DNA from: Silene conica
Taxonomy: Eukaryota > Streptophyta > Magnoliopsida > Caryophyllales > Caryophyllaceae
NCBI GenBank assembly: GCA_029255685.2
Contig: CM055311.2
Location: 55,573,048-55,637,047, forward strand
Reading direction: 5' to 3'
Length of the DNA stretch: 64,000 nucleotides
This document shows, in pieces, positions 58,076 to 64,000 of this stretch (the stretch's first letter is position 1; every line of letters begins with the position of its first letter). The position numbers and the translations under genes were made by a program. A model generated the notes under the pieces. It searched no databases. It was given only the letters and a program-made list of their open reading frames with translations, and was not told where the DNA came from.

Positions 58076-58351
58076 CTTTGAACGTAGTGACGAAGGTAAG
58101 TTGTAATCATTTTACATGGATGGTGTAGTAGTGATAACTGGTCGAGTTGTCAATGTAGGACGACATGTCTTTTTCTTACCGTGGTTTGAGACAATAACTT
58201 CTCTTGTCGCCCGGGTGGCTTATTAAACATGAATAATATAAAATGTCACCAAATTATTAGTAATTAATTTTTCTTTAAAATCAAATAAATATAGATATAA
58301 CATGTATGGTAAAGTTACTTAGAAATTAACATTTGTTATTGAAAATTACTA

Positions 58352-58440
58352 CTCCTTCCGTCTAAGTTATTTGTTAACACTTCCCTTATTTTCCCCCACA
58401 AAATAAACGAAGTTTAAACATATCAACTGGACAGAGGGAG
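58352..58440. mobile_element. Stowaway-type MITE, 89 bp
   Basis: Ends CTCCTTCCGTCTAAG and, inverted, CTCCCTCTGTCC, flanked by TA on both sides (58350-58351, 58441-58442): the Tc1/mariner-type Stowaway pattern. The middle is AT-rich. Confidence 0.8.
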
Positions 58441-58740
58441 TATATAAGTGAAAAAAATACAAATAAACTTGAACCATATTATCTGAAATTATGGTAGTAA
58501 ATAAAACATATTATATATACAATTAAGCTAAATTGCAAAATTACCGTTGGTAATATCGGAAAATGGGAGACGATCACTGCTTCTTGAATCTTGCGTTGTT
58601 GAATTAGTTACATGTTCGACCCGATAGTTAGTAGCTACATGTTGGACCCAAATAGAGTAAGTAATTATAAAGACCATATTTGACCCAAATAGAGTAAGAA
58701 TTATAAAGACCATGTTTGCACGGCCCAACTACGATACACG
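58441..58740. other. no gene supported
   Basis: A minus-strand frame (58528-58728) contains a plausible GGTAAT donor but links to no recognisable protein. The text repeats 'gacccaaatagagtaag' twice and catgtttgcacggcccaac once before the repeat described next. Confidence 0.4.
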
Positions 58741-58879
58741 TCCCCATGTTTGCACGGCCCAACTAACCTAAACAACTTCTACTATATAAAAACAAACCTA
58801 ACCATAATCCCCATGTTTTACACGGCCCAACTAACCTAAACAACTTCTACTATATAAAAAAAACCTAACCCTAATCCCC
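58741..58879 (+). promoter_or_regulatory. duplicated ~70-bp promoter-like segment
   Basis: Two tandem copies of 'ccatgttt(t)gcacggcccaac'-'taacctaaacaacttctac' with TATATAAA at 58783-58790 and 58851-58858. They could be alternative promoters for the Mutator-like gene downstream, whose 5' leader would then be long and intron-containing. Confidence 0.4.
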
Positions 58880-59055
58880 ATTATTACATCTCCAAAAATC
58901 CATTGCCTGATTTGCCACTCTTTTAATCGCCTATCCTCACTCCATTATTACATCTCAAAAAAAATCAAACACAAGCTTTGTGACTCTTATTTTATCCGTC
59001 ACTTTATCACTCCCTTTAATCTCAACAAATCATTCCTATTTTATCACTCACATTT

Positions 59056-59760
59056 TGTCACTCCTTATTTTATCCGTCGTCACTCCGTCTACACCAATCT
59101 AATTAACATTGGTAAGTAATTTTCAAATTATTTATTTTTTAATATTTTTTTCAGATCTATTTATTTTAGTGATTTTTGTTTGGTATTTGGACGGATGATA
59201 TTTTTTTAATAATAAAAATATTTTTTAATATTTTTCTGGACGAATTAATGTTTTTGCATGTTCTTTTTTTCAATATTATGGTGAAAGAATGACTCCGTCT
59301 TATTTTATCCATCGTCACTCCGTCTACACAGATCTAATTAACATTGGTAAGTAATTTTCAAATTATTTATTTTTTAATATTTTTTCCAGATCTATTTATT
59401 TTAATGATTTTTGTTTGGTTTTTGGACGGATGATATTTTTTAATAATTAAATTATTTTTTAATATTTTTTTGGACGAATTAATGTTTTTGCATGTTCTTT
59501 TTTTTCAATATAATGGTGAAAGAGTTACTCCGTCTTATTTTATCCGTCGTCACTCCGTCTACACAGATCTAATTAATATTGGTAAGTAATTTTCAAATTA
59601 TTTATTTTTTAATATTTTTTTCAGATCTATTTATTTTAATGATTTTTGTTTGTTTTTGGGACGGATGATATTTTTTATTAATTAAAATATTTTTTAATAT
59701 TTTTTTGGACGAATTAATGTTTTTGCATGTTCTTTTTTTCAATGTTATGGTGAAAGAGTT
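59056..59760 (+). repeat. three tandem ~235-bp repeats, each with a splice-site pair
   Basis: Units begin near 59056, 59290 and 59527. Each holds tccgtcgtcactccgtctac, then attg|GTAAGTAATTTT, a 40-base T-rich stretch, a TTTTTTCAG-type or TTTTTCCAG acceptor and atctatttatt. A donor and acceptor are therefore repeated three times. Confidence 0.8.
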
Positions 59761-60219
59761 ATAATATAAGAAATACTTGAAGTCTCTAATGCGGTAATCT
59801 AAGAAAGAAGAAGCAGAGGAGTGGGATCTATTAATGTTTCTTCTTTTTCGCAGGTATAGTTCTTGTGTCTTATATCAGTTTTATTTATTTTTATTGGTTT
59901 TGTTTGTTTTTTGGAATGATAATTTTTTTTAATTATTAAAATTTATTTAGAGCTTAAATTGATTTTTAATTATTCGAAATCATTTTGTTGCATGTTAGAT
60001 TTTTTTCCAATTTTATGGTCAATGAAAGATTTACCAAATTAGATGAATTTTTTTGCCTGCAATTTATTTTATTTGGTTTTGGGATTTTTTTTTGCTCTCT
60101 TGAATAATGAATTTCTGGGTTCAAACCCACAACATTCATACCAACCCAGAAATTCATCCCAAATTTATAATTATAAATCCTTATTTTTACCCATAGCTGA
60201 AATGTGTGTATCCAAATGT
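59761..60219. other. unassigned AT-rich DNA upstream of the Mutator-like gene
   Basis: No credible gene. A short inverted repeat involving aatgaatttctgggt / acccagaaattcat lies at 60106-60153. Confidence 0.4.
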
Positions 60220-60735
60220 GAAATTATATCCGTATTTGTTTTCGTATTTGGTATTCATTTTCTGTAATTTTTGTATTCATATTCGTATTCGTAGTATATA
60301 TTGTATCCGTATAATGTATCCGTATTATATATTGTATTTGTACAACATCCGTATTCTTATTGTATCCGTATACATACCGTATATTGTCCGTACACTGTAC
60401 CGTATATTGTACGTACAGTGTACCGTATACTATAGGTACACTGTACCGTATTGTATACGTATTTTTACCGTATTCTGACCGTATTTGTATGTATTCTGAC
60501 CGTATTTTGTACGTATTATGACCGTATTTTGTACGTATATCGACCGTATTTTGTACGTATTCTGACCGTATTTGTACGTATTCTGACCGTATTTGTACGT
60601 ATTCTAACCGTATTTGTACGTATTCTGACCGTATTTGTACGTATTCTGACCGTATTTTGTACGTATTCTGACCGTATTTTGTACGTATTCTGACCGTATT
60701 TTGTACGTATTCTGGCCATATTTTGTACGTATTCT
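60220..60735 (+). repeat. minisatellite built from gtattctgaccgtattttgtac
   Basis: From 60470 to 60735 a 19-22 bp unit (cgtattctgaccgtattttgta) recurs about 12 times. To its left (60220-60470) looser gtatccgtata / cgtacactgtac words form a degenerate extension. Open frames on both strands (VRILTVF and VRIRTNT repeats) are by-products. Confidence 0.85.
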
Positions 60736-60769
60736 GACAGTATTTTGTTATTTTATTATTATATTTAGT

Positions 60770-60862
60770 GTTTTTTGTAAATAACCTCCTTTTATGTACG
60801 GTTTTTTACAAATAACCCCCTTTTATGTTTACTTTTACAAATAACCCCCTTATATATGACTT
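60770..60862 (+). repeat. three repeats of tttacaaataacccccttttatg
   Basis: Three spaced copies at about 60774, 60809 and 60834. Such text is common at termini of Mutator-like elements, so this may be near the element's 5' terminal inverted repeat, but the matching 3' end is beyond the window. Confidence 0.4.
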
Positions 60863-61394
60863 AATCCTATAAATCAACCCCAAATATCGATTACGCTAAC
60901 AATTTTTATAAAACACGATCTACGTACGATATTACGACTTAAACTTATGTACTATACCTAAATTACCCTTACCCTTACCCTTACCCAATTATTCATTCAC
61001 TCTTTGATATCGTTGTCATCAAACATCAGAATAAATCATGAAACCCTAAATTAAAAAAACCCCTAAATCAAATAATAAACCTTACATAAATTCTCCAAAT
61101 CAGCTTAGAATCATGAATTGTTGCCGCTTCTAGTTGTGGGAATATCATTGTTAAAGCTTTAAAGTTCGTAGTCTTTTCGGAATTCAGGTATGGTCGCAGG
61201 AGACTGCCTCTTCCTAATTTAAGGCTTGTGTTGTTTAATTTTTCTAGATACATTCGTATTGTTTAATAAAATTCGATTTTTGTTATATACTACACAAAAA
61301 TCGATTTGAATCGGTACCAATAATGAAAACTTTCAGTTTATATGACTTCGTATAATGTTAAATAATTTGACAACTTCTGTAATGTTTTTGTAGG

Positions 61395-64000
61395 ATGTCT
61401 GATACTTTCACATTTGACATTAGATACCATCATAATGGTAAATTTGAAACTAATAACAAGGGGAAGATTGTTTATGTTAATGGAACAGTAACTTTGCAAT
61501 TTGGATTCCAATCGAGTAGATTCTGTTTGAGTGATGTAATGAATACTGGGAGTAGGCTTATGGGTGGGAAGCTTTTTGACGCTTACTTTAAGCTTAAAGG
61601 TAAGAGTTTGTCGACGGGGATGCAAAGATTAAAATGTGAAAGTCAAATGGTAATCTTGCTCAATTCTAGGGATAAAGATGATATATTGGACATTTATTTC
61701 ATAGAAGCTAGACCACTTACTATGACCCCTATAACCAAGAATCCTTCTTCTTTGGAGGATGAAGTTGAAAGGGTAACTGATGAGCCTAGTGTTGAAATGG
61801 TAGGGAGTTTTATGTCACTTAGGAGATCACCGAGACTTGCAACTGCACCTATTTTGGAACCTGTTAGAAGGTTAGATAAACTACCAACAAGGAGAAAACT
61901 CAGTGAAACATTTGAGAGGCAAAATCAGGGGCTTAATAAGGATGGAGTTGATGAAGAGTCAGAAGAGGAATTTAATGAGGATTGTGATGGTGGTAATGGG
62001 TTTGATGAGGGTTATTGGACTGAAGATAGTCAGCTAAGTGAACCTGATATTGGAAATAACGAAGTTGGTGGTGATTTTTTGGATGATGAAGAGTTGTTCA
62101 CTGATGTAATTGATCAATCACTTATTGATAGAGTCAATAAGAACCTTAATCAATCATGTGCAAAGAGTAGGGAGACAAGGCCTAGAGTTAGAAGTAATAT
62201 TCTTAATGTTGATGATTTGAATGTTCAGGTAGGAGAGGATACTAATTTAGCTTCTGATGATGATAATAGTGTGGGTGGTTCAGATCAAGAGGCTGACCCT
62301 TATGACACATTCAATCCTGATGTAGATTTTGGCAAACCTATAGTGCTTAGGGTTGGATTAAAATTTCCATCAGTGTATGAGTTAAGGAAGGCCATCAGGC
62401 AACATGCCATTGAGAATGGGTATGAACCCTTTTTTGCTCACAACGAGAGTGCTAGGGTGACTATATACTGTAGACATAGGTGTGACTGCCCTTGGAATGT
62501 TAAGAAGTCAAAGTTGCCTAAGTGTACATGTGGTTCTAAAAGAAAATGTCTCTTCAGGTTGCATGCCACCAAAATGGATGGTGATGTTATGACTTTTCAA
62601 ATAAAGTCAATGTACTTGGAGCACATATGTGTTTATACAACCCAAAATAGAATGGTCACTGCTGAATTACTGGCTGATAAATACCTGGAAGTTTGGAGGT
62701 CTGACCCACATTGGAGCTTGAAAGCTACTCAAGATAGGGTGAGATTAGACCTAGGTGTTCATGTTGGGTATCATAAGTGTTGGATAGCAAGAGCTAGGGC
62801 AAAAATGATCATATGGGGCAACTCTGATGAGCAGTACAGTAGGGTATGGGATTATGTTGAAACCCTTATAAAATACAACCCAGGTACAAGCTCATATGTG
62901 ATGGTTGATAGGGTTGACAGACCACCACCAGTGTTTCAGAGGATGTATATTTGTCTTGCTGCTTGTAAGGAAGGGTTTAAAAATGGATGCAGGCCTCTTA
63001 TTGGGGTAGATGGCTGTCATTTAAAAGGCGTTTACCCTGGGATGTGTTTGGTGGCAGTGTCTATGGATGGGAATAACAACCTTTTCCCTGTTGCATGGGC
63101 TGTTGTGGAAGTGGAGAATGCTGACTCTTGGAAGTGGTTTCTTGAGTTATTGGTGAAAGACATTGACTTTGTTGAGGGTGATGGTCTCACAATGATGTCT
63201 GATAGGCAAAAGGTAACATTATATTCTTTCTTGTCCTAAAATTTACGTCTTCTTACAAAATATTAATACTAATCAGTTACTGTCTTAATAATGATATAGG
63301 GACTAATTGATGCAATGAAAGTCGTCGTACCCAAAGCTGAGATTAGATATTGTGTAAGACACATTTGGGCGAATTTCAAGCTTCAATATAGTGGCCAAGC
63401 ATTCAAAGAGAGTTTTTGGAAAGCAGCATGGGCCACGACAGAGGTTGAGTATTTGGCAGCTCTCGAGGAGATCAAATTTCTTAGTCAACCTGCCTACCGG
63501 TATGTTAAGGCCATTCCACCCAAGCATTGGAGCAGACATGCTTTCCAAACAACTTGTAAGAGTAGCATGATCACCAATAATCTTTGTGAATCATTCAATG
63601 CTGTGTTAAAAGATGCAAGAGACAAGCCAATTCTCACTCACATGGAGTGGATGAGAAGATATATAATGAAAAGAAATTATGAAAAAAGGGAAGGGGTTGA
63701 CAAGTATGAGAAGCCGTTTATGCCTTACATTGATAAATGCTTCAAGAGGCTTATAGCTGAGTCAAGGTATTGTACAATCTACTCATCTAGAAGTACTAAT
63801 TTTGAGGTTGACTACAAGGGTGGTTCATTCACGGTCAATTTGATAAACCAAGCCTGTAATTGCAAACATTGGGGGTTGAGTGGAATCCCTTGTGTTCATG
63901 GCATGGCATGCATACTTGATCAAAGACATATTCCCGAAGATTATGTTGACCAAGCCTATTCAAAAGATAAGTACTTATTGGCATATGCACCTGCAGTAGA
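61395..64000 (+). CDS. Mutator-like (MULE/MuDR) transposase, runs past window end
   Basis: Exon 1 is 61395-63212. A GT/AG intron, 63213-63299, interrupts ...SDRQK|GLIDAM..., and exon 2 stays open to the window end. The N-terminal 110 residues look like the PB1-like domain of plant MuDR proteins. A long acidic region (about 150-310) follows, then the MuDR DNA-binding region with Cys/His residues (RHRCDCPWNVKK, KCTCGSKRKC), LKATQDRVRLDLGVHV, and the transposase core: GVDGCHLKG (first Asp), MSDRQKG (second Asp), the C-X2-H motif in CVRHIWANF, and NNLCESFN, which may carry the acidic third residue. A SWIM zinc finger (CNC...CVH, about 63855-63900) ends the visible part. The enzyme cuts and joins DNA at the element's inverted repeats. 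No stop breaks the frame. A domesticated relative is possible. Confidence 0.85.

Larger units (their letters stand above)
52408..58295 (-). mobile_element. autonomous Helitron, ~5.9 kb
   Basis: The minus-strand 3' end is very clear: hairpin ACCCGTGCAATTTGCACGGGT (52418-52438), then ATAAAACTAG at 52408, flanked by A on the plus strand. The proposed 5' end is TCTATATTTATTTGATTTTAAAG starting at 58295 and preceded by minus-strand A. It resembles the 5' ends at 51677 and 51748 and leaves 220 bases before the first exon, but is less certain than the 3' end. The element contains one gene, the Rep-helicase. Confidence 0.8.

Noticed and set aside
60451..60719. VRILTVF / VRIRTNT repeat proteins on both strands
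   Set aside because: Minisatellite by-products.

Overview
The window is repeat-dense plant nuclear DNA. Evidence for a flowering plant: plant-type Copia and Athila (Ty3/gypsy) elements with tRNA-Met and tRNA-Asp primer sites, a plant Helitron, CACTA and Stowaway elements, a Mutator-like transposase gene with a plant intron, and a glutaredoxin resembling the land-plant CC-type (ROXY) family. I cannot name the species. There are no prokaryotic features. Only one ordinary host gene is convincing, the intronless glutaredoxin at 48249-48572. Almost everything else is transposable-element DNA in nested layers.

Layout. 1-3269: 3' part of a Copia element (Copia-A) ending in its LTR. 3270-4908: remnant of a gypsy LTR with a 27-bp tandem repeat. 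4909-12667: Copia-B, with a long leader, a broken gag-pol and a 3' LTR, but no 5' LTR seen. 12934-37534: a minus-strand Athila complex (Athila-1) bounded by the 5-bp duplication AGTAC. It has three LTRs (A 12934-14502, B 33810-34577, C 36867-37534), gag-protease and an ATHILA-family ORF, but no reverse transcriptase or integrase. Nested inside it are a 1,005-bp CACTA element (16139-17143, AAA duplication, empty site visible at 36211), a Helitron (20771-21919) and a complete second Athila-like element (Athila-2, 22405-30531, duplication CTTTT). Athila-2 has LTRs that read identically to me and a 956-codon gag-protease ORF, and it also lacks reverse transcriptase and integrase.

37540-45830: a Helitron 3' end, a minus-strand Copia leader and 5' LTR (Copia-C), a 2.25-kb gypsy LTR with its polypurine tract, and another old LTR remnant split by a Helitron (44476-45637). 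46555-46779: a small CACTA-like MITE. 48139-48572: the glutaredoxin and its TATA box. 49388-51565: a 5'-truncated LINE interrupted by a TRIM element (50388-51277). 51677-52364: a decayed Helitron. 52408 to about 58295: a minus-strand autonomous Helitron encoding a Rep-helicase of about 1,541 residues in eight exons. 58352-58440: a Stowaway MITE. 58741-60870: several tandem repeats. 61395 to the window end: an uninterrupted Mutator-like transposase gene, open at the right edge.

The most unusual pattern is short GC-rich self-complementary motifs in otherwise AT-rich elements. Athila-2 has repeated GGTCGACCGACC / GGTCGGTCGACC cassettes of about 35 bp in its LTRs, in its gag reading frame and downstream of protease. 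Athila-1 has a different dyad (CAGCCGGT...ACCGGCTG), about every 90 bp, in its LTR and between protease and the ATHILA ORF. The gypsy LTR at 41688 has a third (AACTCGGCCGAGTT), and the TRIM has a CACCGGTG inverted repeat. Whether this is function, shared mutation history or chance cannot be decided from one window.
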